Of a DNA stretch of 64,000 nucleotides, positions 29,418 through 39,367 are shown in pieces (position 1 is the first letter of the stretch; every line of letters begins with the position of its first letter). The notes under the pieces were generated by a model. That model had not been told where the DNA came from and ran no database searches. It was given only the letters and a program-made list of their open reading frames with translations. This DNA is from Candidatus Neomarinimicrobiota bacterium (GTDB taxonomy: Bacteria; Fidelibacterota; UBA2242; B5-G15), in assembly GCA_017656425.1 (NCBI GenBank), contig JACDNV010000006.1:119553-183552 (forward strand), written 5' to 3'. A program made the position numbers and the translations under genes.

Positions 29418-31024
29418 TTTTTCAATATTCTAAAATAGTCAATATCCACATATCCCGTCTCAATAGAATCTGTTACTGCAAAAAGACCAATTTTTGCTCC
29501 TATCCAATGACCGGGCTTTGCAATAAAATCCTCACCTACTTTCTTGTATTTTTTTCCGTTAAAACTATAATAAAACTCACACACAGCCCCATTTTTAACT
29601 CTTACTTTGAAATATATCTTCTCTTTATTTATTTTCCTCTGATATTCAACAATCTCACTACCCTGTTCATTGGCGTTTATACAAACGACCTTAACTAGAT
29701 AAATTCCATCGTTTCTTTTCTCCACTCCAATAAACGAGTAATCACATCCAAAAACTATCAAACCTGCTCTATCACTTACATTGCTCAGATTAAGCTTTAT
29801 CAAAGAATAAGCTGAGAATTCGGGAGCAGGTAATTTTTGTAACAAAAGATTTGGCACCATCCAGAGATTATTTTTACTTACTTCAGGTTTCTTTTGACAA
29901 TAAAGTCTTAAAAATCCTTCTTTTTCAACTAATGAATACCAATCATCATAATAATTCGCATGCCATTGCCATTGTAAACCTAACTTATCTGAATTAAACT
30001 CATCCACTGTTTGTGGGACTTTAATGGGATAAGTTCTTCCAACTTCTGGTTTTCTATACTTGTATACAGGCTCACCAATTCCATCTCCATCTATATCCAC
30101 ACCAATCAACGGCCAATCATTAATCCATTTTACTGGTTGCAGATGAACAATCCTTCCATATACATCCCTATCCTGAAAATGTACAAACCATCCCTCGCCA
30201 TTATCTAGTTCGATATATCCTCCTTGATGAGGACCATTTATATCAGTATTACCTTGATGCATGACAATTTTTTCTTCATAAGGTCCATACACATTCTTCG
30301 ATCTTAACACAGTCTGCCACCCATTTTTAACTCCTCCAGCAGGGGCAAATATATAATAGTAGCCTCTCATCTTGTAAAATTTTGGACCTTCTATTGTCGG
30401 TTGTGTTTTTCTACCATCAAAAATGAGCACTCCATCGTCCAGTATCTTTTTACCATCAGGACTCATTTTGCAAACATGAAGAATACTTTTTATACCCGCC
30501 CTCGATCTTGCAAAGGCATGAACTATATACGCATTCCCATCATCATCCCAGAGAGGACATGGATCAATCCAACCTTTAGCTTCCTTTATTAAAACAGGTG
30601 GTTCCCATTCCCCATATATATCATTAGTTCTTACCATATAAATTCCCCTGTCAGGATCACCATAAAAAATGTAGAAATAACCATCGTGATATCTAATTGA
30701 AGGTGCCCAGACGCCACAACCATGCTGAGGAAGGTCAAAAGCTTTATCGGGTAATCTCTTTATGGCATAATTAATAATCTCCCAATTCACAAGGTCTTTT
30801 GAATGTAGAATAGGGAGAGCAGGAACGCAATTGAAACTCGATGCTGTCATAAAAAAGTCATCACCGACTTTTATGACATCAGGGTCCGAGTAATCTGCAT
30901 ATATTATGGGGTTTTTATAATAACCATTACCTATATCGGGAACCCAGGGTAAATCACCACCAATTAAGACCTCGATAAAGAAAATTAAAACAAATGTTAA
31001 AGTAAACCTTATATAGCTTTTCAT
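29414..31024 (-). CDS. GH43 family glycosidase (arabinosidase/xylosidase type)
   Basis: 536 residues, signal peptide (about 1-22). A five-bladed GH43 propeller occupies about 30-330 with the three acidic residues in YSDPDV (Asp47), DPCPLWDDDG and PTIEGPKFYK. A C-terminal beta-sandwich of GH43-C2 type follows (from about 345 to the end, ending TGYVDIDYFRILKK). The family releases L-arabinose, D-xylose or galactose from side chains; arabinan or rhamnogalacturonan side chains are the likely targets in this pectin cluster. No sorting domain is present. The exact linkage cannot be read from sequence. Confidence 0.88.
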   Translation of the reverse strand: MKSYIRFTLTFVLIFFIEVLIGGDLPWVPDIGNGYYKNPIIYADYSDPDVIKVGDDFFMTASSFNCVPALPILHSKDLVNWEIINYAIKRLPDKAFDLPQHGCGVWAPSIRYHDGYFYIFYGDPDRGIYMVRTNDIYGEWEPPVLIKEAKGWIDPCPLWDDDGNAYIVHAFARSRAGIKSILHVCKMSPDGKKILDDGVLIFDGRKTQPTIEGPKFYKMRGYYYIFAPAGGVKNGWQTVLRSKNVYGPYEEKIVMHQGNTDINGPHQGGYIELDNGEGWFVHFQDRDVYGRIVHLQPVKWINDWPLIGVDIDGDGIGEPVYKYRKPEVGRTYPIKVPQTVDEFNSDKLGLQWQWHANYYDDWYSLVEKEGFLRLYCQKKPEVSKNNLWMVPNLLLQKLPAPEFSAYSLIKLNLSNVSDRAGLIVFGCDYSFIGVEKRNDGIYLVKVVCINANEQGSEIVEYQRKINKEKIYFKVRVKNGAVCEFYYSFNGKKYKKVGEDFIAKPGHWIGAKIGLFAVTDSIETGYVDIDYFRILKK

Positions 31025-31033
31025 ATACCAGCC

Positions 31034-33871
31034 CTATTTTAACAATAGCATTTTTCCGTGTTTTACTTCCTCACCTGCATAAACTTTATAAAAATATACT
31101 CCACTTGGTAAAGAACTTCCATCGAAACTATAATAATGTCTTCCTGATTTGATTTTACCAAATGATACTTCTTTAACAACCTTTCCCTGCAAATCAAACA
31201 CAATCAATTTCAACTCACTCTCGGCAGGAATATTTATTTCAAACAACGTTTTCGAATTGAAGGGATTTGGATAATTGGATATCTTCAGTTGATAATCGCC
31301 TGCCACTCTATTCTCATCAATTTCAAGTTCATTATACATTTCCATAATCTCATCATCCGTTAGAACCATATTATTAAATATTTTCACCTCATCTAAATAA
31401 CCAGTATAATAGTCATTACCAAGAATATCTCTACCAATATATAAGTAGCTTTTATTAAAAATATTACCAGCAGCATCCTGCTTGCTGTCGACCAGCTCTC
31501 CGTTTATATACAGTTTTACCTGTCCGCCCTCTCCTTCTCTTTGAGCCACAACAAATACCCAATTAGTGCCATCTGTAGGTATATTCCCTGATAAGCTCAC
31601 TGTACCTTTTGAACCAAAAATGGAAAATTTTAATTGATTTTCATTTCTAAGAGAAATATCGTAACCCAATGTTAATTCTCCATTTAGCAGTTCACGTTTT
31701 GAGAAAATAATTTGCTTACTTTCCGTAATTTCAGGTTTCATCCAGAAGGTTATAGTAAAAGGTAGTATACTGAAATCTATCTCTTTACTATGTTCCACAT
31801 ACACATAACCACCGGAACCAGCAAAATAAATAGCATTCCCCTCAAGCCCTTCCTGCCAGCTAACATCTCCTTTTAGATATGCATAGTTTCTATTACCAGT
31901 TTCATCAATGCAAATAGTACCACTTGACCGGTTGAACTTCCAATATGCCACCATCTCTGATGCAATGTCCTCTGTACTAAAAGTCCAGATGTTACCCTCA
32001 GTCGTTCCCGCTTCGTTAACCTCATCTACCCGCCAGTAATATCGCGTTGATGGATATAAACCATCTGGGAAATATTTATTCTCAGTCAGATTAGCTATAT
32101 ATACCATGTTATCCAGTGATGTACCAAAATACAAATTATGAGATAAAGCCCCTGCACCTGGTTTCCATTTTAACTCTGTCAATATTTCAACATTCTCTGC
32201 ACTGTCAGGAGGAAAAGGATTTGATGACGGTATTGGTCTTCCATCTTCAAAAAGGGTCCATCCCTCAGCAATATTTGTAGGTAATGAGTTTATTTTGGAG
32301 TTGTACGCTTTTACTCTGTAATAATACCTTGTTGCCGGTTGCAATCCTGTATCTATGAAAGTTGTACTATCTTTTTCTACTCGACCTATTTCTATAAATG
32401 AAGAAGTGTCACCCGCTGATCTTTCAACTATAAATCCCTCTTCGTTTTCAGAGAGCTCATCCCAGATAAGTTTTACCTCATAAGGCGATAAGGTTATTGT
32501 TCTCAGATTGCCTGGTGCCAATATAAAATCGTCTCTTATACATAACTCATTTAGATATTCCTCAACATTGGTATATCCGTCACCATCCATATCTTCAGGA
32601 CCATCAGACGGATCATTGGGGTCTAAATCCATCTCTATCTCCCAATCATCAGGCATGCCATCATGGTCAGAATCTATGGGTGGTTCCTCTGAGCGAAGCT
32701 CCGGCCAGCCACCAACATCATCCTGAGAATCAATTATACCCTTACCTTCTCCATAAACACCTCCATAGGTAGCTGTCCCATTACGTACTTCATCTACAAT
32801 TCTCATATCAACAGAATCTCTCCTTGGCAGAACTGCTCCAGCATCCGCTAATACCAGTTCAAAAGCTACTTCTGGTGTATGGGTTAGCACGGGCATATAT
32901 TCCACAGGCTCATCAAGTCTAAGATCCTCTAACTCCAGTGAACCGTCTGGCTGAACTCCTCCAGACCAGTTATCAGCAGTTACATCCGGGAAACCATAAA
33001 CATAGTTATCTTCTACATACCACCAGGAAATGTCAGATGGATTTACTATTCTGTATAAAACCTCTCCTCCATTGGTAGCAGGTCCATGTTTATAATAGTT
33101 TGCAACAATATTATGATTCCCTTTTTCTCCACCATAAGCACTATTAAATCCCCAGTTGTATATAACATTATTCCTAAAATCCACTTTTTCTAATTCAGGA
33201 TGATTATGGTATCTTGATCCACAAAACCTTGGATTTCTGCTAGAATTATGAGCAATGAGATTATGATGGAAGCTTGCTCCCATTCCTCCCCAAATACCAC
33301 CATATCCATGATTTCCTTTATGATGTATTGAATGATATAGACTCTCGCTAATTATACACCATTGCAGTGTAAAATTTTTATTATCATAAAAGGAACCTAC
33401 TTCATCTACACTCCAACTTAAAGAACAATGATCAATAATAATATTTCTTTGGCCTCTTGCATTCAATGCGTCATCTACAATACCCTTTTTGTCACCAAGC
33501 CTGAACCTCAAATATCTAATTATTACATTATTAGCCTCAATATGAGCAGGGTAATATCTAATACATATTCCATCACCAGGCGCAGTCTGACCAGCTATTG
33601 TTACATTATCATTCTTAATGTCGAGTGGAGATTTTAAATCAATATTACCTGATACCCTAAAGACTACAATCCTCGGACCAGTGCAATTCTCCACGGCATA
33701 TCTAAGACTACCAGAGCCATAATCATTAAGATTCGTTACCTCAATTACTCTGCCCCCACGGCCACCTGTAGTATACATTCCCCAGCCTTGGGCGCCAGGA
33801 AACGCTGGAACTTGACCCATTAAAATGACCGTGCTGACTAAAATAATAAGGATTGCCGTAAGTTTTCCCAT
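31034..33871 (-). CDS. PL1 pectate lyase with Ca-loop linker, Fn3, LamG and sorting domain
   Basis: 945 residues with signal peptide (1-19). The PL1 beta-helix (about 20-390) opens PAFPGAQGWGMYTTGGRGG and carries IAGQTAPGDGICI, IIDHCSLSWSVDE and the catalytic-Arg region HNSSRNPRFCGS. It cleaves polygalacturonate by calcium-dependent beta-elimination. A calcium-loop linker follows (DSDHDGMPDDWE and DMDGDGYTNVEEY, about 400-445), then Fn3, a bacterial Ig-like module, LamG (about 645-840), and a sorting domain with YPNPFNSKTLFEINIP at the C terminus. It is predicted to be displayed on or released from the cell surface. It is a tandem paralogue of the gene at 33880. Confidence 0.9.
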   Translation of the reverse strand: MGKLTAILIILVSTVILMGQVPAFPGAQGWGMYTTGGRGGRVIEVTNLNDYGSGSLRYAVENCTGPRIVVFRVSGNIDLKSPLDIKNDNVTIAGQTAPGDGICIRYYPAHIEANNVIIRYLRFRLGDKKGIVDDALNARGQRNIIIDHCSLSWSVDEVGSFYDNKNFTLQWCIISESLYHSIHHKGNHGYGGIWGGMGASFHHNLIAHNSSRNPRFCGSRYHNHPELEKVDFRNNVIYNWGFNSAYGGEKGNHNIVANYYKHGPATNGGEVLYRIVNPSDISWWYVEDNYVYGFPDVTADNWSGGVQPDGSLELEDLRLDEPVEYMPVLTHTPEVAFELVLADAGAVLPRRDSVDMRIVDEVRNGTATYGGVYGEGKGIIDSQDDVGGWPELRSEEPPIDSDHDGMPDDWEIEMDLDPNDPSDGPEDMDGDGYTNVEEYLNELCIRDDFILAPGNLRTITLSPYEVKLIWDELSENEEGFIVERSAGDTSSFIEIGRVEKDSTTFIDTGLQPATRYYYRVKAYNSKINSLPTNIAEGWTLFEDGRPIPSSNPFPPDSAENVEILTELKWKPGAGALSHNLYFGTSLDNMVYIANLTENKYFPDGLYPSTRYYWRVDEVNEAGTTEGNIWTFSTEDIASEMVAYWKFNRSSGTICIDETGNRNYAYLKGDVSWQEGLEGNAIYFAGSGGYVYVEHSKEIDFSILPFTITFWMKPEITESKQIIFSKRELLNGELTLGYDISLRNENQLKFSIFGSKGTVSLSGNIPTDGTNWVFVVAQREGEGGQVKLYINGELVDSKQDAAGNIFNKSYLYIGRDILGNDYYTGYLDEVKIFNNMVLTDDEIMEMYNELEIDENRVAGDYQLKISNYPNPFNSKTLFEINIPAESELKLIVFDLQGKVVKEVSFGKIKSGRHYYSFDGSSLPSGVYFYKVYAGEEVKHGKMLLLK

Positions 33872-33879
33872 AAAACCTC

Positions 33880-36789
33880 CTACTTCAACAGAATCATTTT
33901 TTTTACTTTTGTAAAATTATTTGTGGTAATTTGATAAAAATAAACTCCTGACGATAGATCTGAAAAGTCAGCTACAACTTGGTATACTCCAGGATTATAT
34001 TTGTTATCAACAATAGTTTTAACTTTCTTCCCTGTCAGATCGTAAATAACAATTTTTACATTACTTGCTTCATTAATTGAAAATTTAATTGTCGTGCTCG
34101 GATTAAAGGGATTGGGATAATTCTGGTATAATCTGTTTGGTATTGTTGGTATTTCGCCTTTTGATATTGGATTTCCTGCAAACTGATAATACAGATCTGA
34201 AATTTCTTCATCGCTTAGACTGTAATTGAAAATTTTCAACTCATCGAGAATACCTGATAATGGTGCATCAATATTGGAACAATTACCTATAAACAGGTCT
34301 TCACCCTGGGAAATGTCACCTGTTTGATCATCAACTTCAGCTACAAGATTACCATTAAGATAAAGTTTAACCTTATTTGCGCTTGTATCCCTGACACCAA
34401 CTATATGATACCATTTACCCTCATTAATGACATTATTAATACCAGTAAGTTTAGCAGTAGTTTTAGTTACATCATCATCTATTGCAAACCTTAGCTCCCA
34501 ATTTTTTAATTCGATACCATACCATTTACCTGAAGTACAGGCAACATCATTTCGCTCAAAAGTTCCCTTATGTAATATATATATTGAGCTTTCTGTTATA
34601 TTAATTGGTGAATACCATACAGAAACGGAGAAAGAACCTTTATCAAAATCTATCACATCACTGTTAGCGACATTGATATAATCATCTATTCCATCAAATT
34701 TTAATGCATTACTTCCACCTAATCCCGTAACTATTGAAGAAGCATCCATATTATACATTCTACCGTCATTATTATGATCTGATTTATCAATAACCGAATC
34801 ACTTCTTATTTCATCAAAATCCCAATAAGCCACTACCTGAGGAGGCAATATTTCCTTCGTTGTAAAAGTCCATACATCCCCCTTTGTAATACCGTTTGAA
34901 TTCTTTTCATCTATACGCCAGTAGTATGTAGTGTTTGGTTCAAGCTTGTCTGGAACAAAAAATGTATCACAAGTAGATTTAATAAAAGTCATATTATCCT
35001 TTTCAGTGCCAAAGTATACAATATGGGAATCAGCACCAACACCAGCAGTCCATCTTAAAATAACATCAAGCTTTACATTTACAGCTCCATCCTCAGGAAA
35101 AGGATTTTCAGCCTTAAGTGGGGGTGAATCTGGACTTAATGTCATAATCGAAACAACATTTGAATAACCTGAGTTGGGTAGTTCTACAGTATTGTTATAT
35201 GCGTAGACTCTATATTGAAAAGTTTTAAAATTATCAAGGTTGCTATCTAAAAACGAGGTTGTATCTGCTCCAACAGTATCTATCGCCACAAAATCTCCGC
35301 CTTCCTCCTTTCTCTCAATTACAAAACCTTTTTCATTGGTAGAGTTATCATCCCATGTTAGCTTAACTGAATTTAATGTATATAGCTTAGCCTCTAACTC
35401 AGTTGGATTTGCAACAAATTCAGGATATTCTGTGATACTATTTAAATATATTTCAACCATTGTATATCCACTTTCGTGTCTTATATTTCTATCATCAGGG
35501 TTTTCAGGGTCAAGTCCGTTTTCTATCTCCCATTCATCGGGCATTCCATCGTGATCGGTATCAACGACAGCAGGCCCCGTTCTCAATATAGACCAACCTC
35601 CGACATCTTCAGGAGAATCGATTATTCCTGTCCCCGCTCCGTACGATGCACCATAGGTAGCGGTTCCGCTATAGACTTCTTCAACTATTCTTATATCAAT
35701 TGAGTCCCTTCGTGGTAGAGTTGCACCAGCATTTTGTAACACAAGGTTAAAAGCCTCCTCAGCCGTATGCTGAGTAATGGGCATATATTCAAAAGGAGTA
35801 TCGGACCTTATATATTCTTTAACATCTTTGCTCACACCTTGTACACCATATCTCCAGTTATCTTCAGTCACATTCGGATATCCCCAGACATAGTTATCAG
35901 CTACATACCATTTTCCATAATCCTCGAGTCCACTTCTAGAGGAAGGATTTACTATTCTATACCTTCTTTCATCTTTTGACGTTGCAGGACCATATTTGTA
36001 ATAATTCGCAACGATGTTTACCGTTGTATAGGGACTTTCAGGCCAGTCATCATCATGAGCTTCACCGCCATATACATTATTATATCTCCAATTGTAAATA
36101 ACATTGTTTCGGAAATCTGTATTACCACTACCTGATGCAAATCGGGGTGTTCTACTTGAATGATGTGCAAATAGATTATGGTGATAAGATGAATTTGGTC
36201 CACCCCATATAGCACCGAATCCATGATGTCCTTTGCTATGCACTGAATTATATAAACTCTCGCTTATTATACACCATTGGATAGTCAGGCTATCACAATG
36301 GTATAGTGAGATTGTCTCATCAACGCTCCAAGATAACGAGCAGTGATCAATAATTATATGTTTATGGTACCTTGAACCCATAGCATCGTATTCTCCACCT
36401 GAAGCATCTCCTAATCTGATTCTTAAATATCTTATTATTACCTGATCTGTATTAATCATTATCGGATAATTTTTAACACATATACCATCACCGGGAGCTG
36501 TCTGACCTGCAATCGTTATGTAGGGATTTTCTATTCTCAGTGGTGATCGTAATTCTATCGTCCCCGAAACTCTAAATATAACTATCCTTGGTCCTTCTGA
36601 TTCAACAGCCCATCTAAGACTACCTTCTCCACTATCGTTTAGATTCGTGACCTCTATTAACCTGCCACCTCTCCCACCAATGGTATATTTTCCCCATCCT
36701 TCAGCTCCTGGGAAAGCAGGGATCATCTCTTCGGCAACTAACAAAGTCACCAAGTATAAAACTACCACTATTAAGCTTATTTTCTTCAC
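33880..36789 (-). CDS. PL1 pectate lyase with Ca-loop linker, Fn3, LamG and sorting domain (paralogue)
   Basis: 969 residues with the same domain order as its neighbour: signal peptide (1-19), PL1 helix opening PAFPGAEGWGKYTIGGRGG, IIDHCSLSWSVDE, HHSSRTPRFASG, the calcium loop DTDHDGMPDEWEIENGLDPENP, Fn3 (about 470-555), an Ig-like module, LamG (about 660-860) and a sorting domain with YPNPFNPSTTIKFSI and GVYFYQITTNNFTKVKKMILLK. Eight bases separate it from the second copy, which points to tandem duplication. The pair differs mainly in loop lengths and linkers, so different pectin fine-structure preference is possible. Confidence 0.9.
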   Translation of the reverse strand: MKKISLIVVVLYLVTLLVAEEMIPAFPGAEGWGKYTIGGRGGRLIEVTNLNDSGEGSLRWAVESEGPRIVIFRVSGTIELRSPLRIENPYITIAGQTAPGDGICVKNYPIMINTDQVIIRYLRIRLGDASGGEYDAMGSRYHKHIIIDHCSLSWSVDETISLYHCDSLTIQWCIISESLYNSVHSKGHHGFGAIWGGPNSSYHHNLFAHHSSRTPRFASGSGNTDFRNNVIYNWRYNNVYGGEAHDDDWPESPYTTVNIVANYYKYGPATSKDERRYRIVNPSSRSGLEDYGKWYVADNYVWGYPNVTEDNWRYGVQGVSKDVKEYIRSDTPFEYMPITQHTAEEAFNLVLQNAGATLPRRDSIDIRIVEEVYSGTATYGASYGAGTGIIDSPEDVGGWSILRTGPAVVDTDHDGMPDEWEIENGLDPENPDDRNIRHESGYTMVEIYLNSITEYPEFVANPTELEAKLYTLNSVKLTWDDNSTNEKGFVIERKEEGGDFVAIDTVGADTTSFLDSNLDNFKTFQYRVYAYNNTVELPNSGYSNVVSIMTLSPDSPPLKAENPFPEDGAVNVKLDVILRWTAGVGADSHIVYFGTEKDNMTFIKSTCDTFFVPDKLEPNTTYYWRIDEKNSNGITKGDVWTFTTKEILPPQVVAYWDFDEIRSDSVIDKSDHNNDGRMYNMDASSIVTGLGGSNALKFDGIDDYINVANSDVIDFDKGSFSVSVWYSPINITESSIYILHKGTFERNDVACTSGKWYGIELKNWELRFAIDDDVTKTTAKLTGINNVINEGKWYHIVGVRDTSANKVKLYLNGNLVAEVDDQTGDISQGEDLFIGNCSNIDAPLSGILDELKIFNYSLSDEEISDLYYQFAGNPISKGEIPTIPNRLYQNYPNPFNPSTTIKFSINEASNVKIVIYDLTGKKVKTIVDNKYNPGVYQVVADFSDLSSGVYFYQITTNNFTKVKKMILLK

Positions 36790-36850
36790 ATTACCATCCT
36801 ATAAAATTTTCTAAAAAAGTATTTATTTTTTGTGGATATTGTTATCCATT

Positions 36851-38275
36851 TTATTCCAAAAATGATAACAAATACGGTAACATCATATACCCAAGAAAGA
36901 CCCTACCATTTATGTATACTTCGTCAAGATTCATATTTGTAACATTGACAATTACGTTTTCTCTTTCAACACCATCAAACCTACAATTTTTTAAATTTAT
37001 GTTATCTACGGGTGACCTTTTATAAGCTTTTATATATAAAGCATATTTGCTTTTTTTACTTGTCAAATTTTCGATAAAAATATTTCTAACTATGGGAGTA
37101 AATTCCCCTACATCACCTTCACCATAGAAAAAATTAATTTTAATAACAGCATCAGACACTTCACCTACTGTCAGATCTTTTGCAAATATGTTCTCAACTA
37201 TTCCCCCTCTTCTTGAATTAGTCTTTATTCTTAAAGCCCTATTAAGATTTGGACTATCCATAATGCAATTTTCGACAAATACGTTCCTTACACCCCCTGT
37301 CATCTCACTGCCCACGACAACTCCACCATGTCCATCCCTCATGGTGCAATTCCTGACTATAATATTTTCACTTGGAGTATTAATACGCCTACCATCGGCA
37401 TTTCGCCCCGATTTTATCGCTATACAATCATCTCCTGTATTAAAGAAGCATTTTTCAATTAATACATTTTTAGATGATTCGGGATTACAGCCATCATTAT
37501 TCGGACCATGACTTACAACTTTTACATTTCTAATAATAACATTTCTAGATAGTACAGGATGAATATTCCACATCGGAGAATTGATCACCTTGATTCCCTC
37601 AATTAAAACGTTTTCACACTTATAAAATTGGATAAAGTTTGTTCTTATATAATGACCAGCACCAAAAACTCTTTCTTCAACGGGAATTCCATCTTCAGCC
37701 ATTTGGAAAAGATTATCTCTATCTCTTATTTGTATCGGCATTCCTTCTTCCCATCCGTATTTTTTATTACCAGTCCACTTCCACCAATCGGCATTATTTG
37801 CCTGACCATCAAGGACACCCTTGCCTGTTATAGCTACATTCTTTTGTTCATATGCATATATAAACGGCGAGTAATTCATACATTCTACACCTTCAAATCT
37901 TGTATAGACAACAGGTAAATATTTATTCGGATCGGTACTAAAAATTATCTTTGCTGTACTGTCAATATATAGATTAACTTTACTCTTTAAATGTATAGCG
38001 CCAGTCAGATAAACACCATCTTTTACAACAACTTTTCCGCCACCTTCTCTGTTACATCTATCTATTGCTTTTTTAAAAGCGTCAGAGCAATCTGCCTTGC
38101 CATCTCCAATTGCTCCAAAATCCCTGATATCAAAAACTCTATCTGAGAATACTGGTTCTTTTATTTGCCTTAAAATTTTATCTTTATAGGACCAATCTAC
38201 TCTACTATTGCATGCTGTCAAGAAAATAATTATATAAGTTATCAGCAACCAACTCTTCTTTACTACCTTCTTCAT
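36851..38275 (-). CDS. GH28 polygalacturonase-family lipoprotein
   Basis: The ATG at 38275 is preferred over 38299 because GGAGAG lies six bases upstream and a lipoprotein signal follows at once (MKKVVKKSWLLITYIIIFLTAC). This leaves 474 residues. The GH28 helix starts FDIRDFGAIGDGKADCSDAFKKAI, and the catalytic region shows GPNNDGCNPESS, NTGDDCIAIKSGRNADGR, GHGGVVVGSEMTGG and ALRIKTNSRRGG. Compared with the other GH28 (25034-26683) it keeps the more common NNDG/GDDC form. It likely hydrolyses galacturonides in the periplasm or at the outer-membrane face. It is the first gene of the pectin run, just past a strong terminator hairpin. Confidence 0.9.
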   Translation of the reverse strand: MKKVVKKSWLLITYIIIFLTACNSRVDWSYKDKILRQIKEPVFSDRVFDIRDFGAIGDGKADCSDAFKKAIDRCNREGGGKVVVKDGVYLTGAIHLKSKVNLYIDSTAKIIFSTDPNKYLPVVYTRFEGVECMNYSPFIYAYEQKNVAITGKGVLDGQANNADWWKWTGNKKYGWEEGMPIQIRDRDNLFQMAEDGIPVEERVFGAGHYIRTNFIQFYKCENVLIEGIKVINSPMWNIHPVLSRNVIIRNVKVVSHGPNNDGCNPESSKNVLIEKCFFNTGDDCIAIKSGRNADGRRINTPSENIIVRNCTMRDGHGGVVVGSEMTGGVRNVFVENCIMDSPNLNRALRIKTNSRRGGIVENIFAKDLTVGEVSDAVIKINFFYGEGDVGEFTPIVRNIFIENLTSKKSKYALYIKAYKRSPVDNINLKNCRFDGVERENVIVNVTNMNLDEVYINGRVFLGYMMLPYLLSFLE

Positions 38276-38307
38276 TCCACTCTCCAAATTTTTTATCAAT
38301 TATCTTA

Positions 38308-38345
38308 GAAAAAACAAGGAGGGGAGGGGGGAGATCCCCTCCTTC
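38308..38345 (-). terminator. Intrinsic terminator, perfect 10-bp stem
   Basis: On the minus strand a perfect 10-base stem (AAGGAGGGGA at 38335-38344 pairing with TCCCCTCCTT at 38316-38325) with a 9-base loop is followed by GTTTTTTCT. It lies about 20 bases after the stop of the 327-residue sorted protein and ends that transcription unit. It also lies only some 30 bases upstream of the GH28 lipoprotein start, so it could act as an attenuator if transcription continues. Confidence 0.82.
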
Positions 38346-38363
38346 CGTGCGATGCGTACCTTT

Positions 38364-39347
38364 TTACTTCACCAATATCATCTTTTTAACACCGGTAAAT
38401 TGATCAGTCTGCAATTTGTAAAAGTATATACCCGATGGTAAATTCTGACCGTTAAATTCTACTTTATATACTCCTTGTTTAAGACGCTCATTGACCAGTA
38501 TTGTAACCTCATGACCAAACATATCATAAATTGTTAATTTCACAAATCCTGGTTTCAAAATTTCAAATGGAATTGTTGTAACAGGGTTGAATGGATTTGG
38601 ATAATTCTGTTCTAGAGAGTATTTCGTAGCAAATTTCCCTTTTTCTTCTTTTACTACTCCAGTAACACCGGTTAATCCAGATGGGAGAGCCTTTTCTGAT
38701 GGAGAGTAAGCACCTGTTGTGTCCCAAACGATCCAATCATACAGAGCACCATATGTGTCACCACCTGCATCACCAAATTGATAGTAATTACCTTCGTGTG
38801 ATTCACCATTAGATTCAGCCCATGCAAGATTTTCTTCATCAATATATAGAGTAAATACATTTCCAATTAACGTAATCCTGTAAATGTGCCATTCATTGGC
38901 TCCCTCAAAACCTTCCACATACACACCACCTTTATCGAATTTAAACCTCCCATCCGCTTTTGTGATTATTCTCTCTCGATATGCACCATTAGCTATATAC
39001 ATACAGATCCCCCTATCAAAAGAATTGGGATCTAGATTTTTTATTCTGAAAGCTATTGTGATACCTTTATCAGCATTAGCTCTCCAGGGATAACTCCAGA
39101 CTTCTTTAAATGCACCTCCACCTACATTCGCTCCACTCTCAACTTTAATTAGTTTATTACCTTGTATTTCCTGGTCATCAATAACAGACACTATTTCAGG
39201 AACATCATCCGGATTTGTACCACTTACTTCATGCCAAGCAGTATCAGCTTCTCTTGGTAATACACTACAGTCATAAATTTGCCAATCCCCTTTCGCTAAA
39301 ATAATCCCCCCTGTAATAATCACTAAAAATACCAACAATCTTTTCAT
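38364..39347 (-). CDS. Secreted protein of unknown function with sorting domain
   Basis: 327 residues: signal peptide (1-19), one globular beta-rich domain (about 20-225) and a sorting domain (YPNPFNPVTTIPFEIL, ending TGVKKMILVK). The globular part is not a family I can name. It is clearly related to the N-terminal domain of the protein at 46135-50613: both open with W-x-(I/V)YD-x-S-(V/I)LP, contain EWH(I/V)YR(I/V)T, then a DE-containing strand, then (Q/R)FGD-x-x-G-x-(T/S)YGA followed by a D-x-TGAY ending. The fold looks concanavalin-like, suggesting glycan binding. It is the last gene of the TonB-receptor unit, just before a terminator. Confidence 0.75.
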   Translation of the reverse strand: MKRLLVFLVIITGGIILAKGDWQIYDCSVLPREADTAWHEVSGTNPDDVPEIVSVIDDQEIQGNKLIKVESGANVGGGAFKEVWSYPWRANADKGITIAFRIKNLDPNSFDRGICMYIANGAYRERIITKADGRFKFDKGGVYVEGFEGANEWHIYRITLIGNVFTLYIDEENLAWAESNGESHEGNYYQFGDAGGDTYGALYDWIVWDTTGAYSPSEKALPSGLTGVTGVVKEEKGKFATKYSLEQNYPNPFNPVTTIPFEILKPGFVKLTIYDMFGHEVTILVNERLKQGVYKVEFNGQNLPSGIYFYKLQTDQFTGVKKMILVK

Positions 39348-39367
39348 GGCTCCCCCCTTTTCTTTAT

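Noticed and set aside
36824-36850. Short inverted repeat TGGATA/TATCCA after the GH28 lipoprotein gene
   Set aside because: The T-run lies on the wrong side for minus-strand termination and the stem is only six AT-rich pairs.
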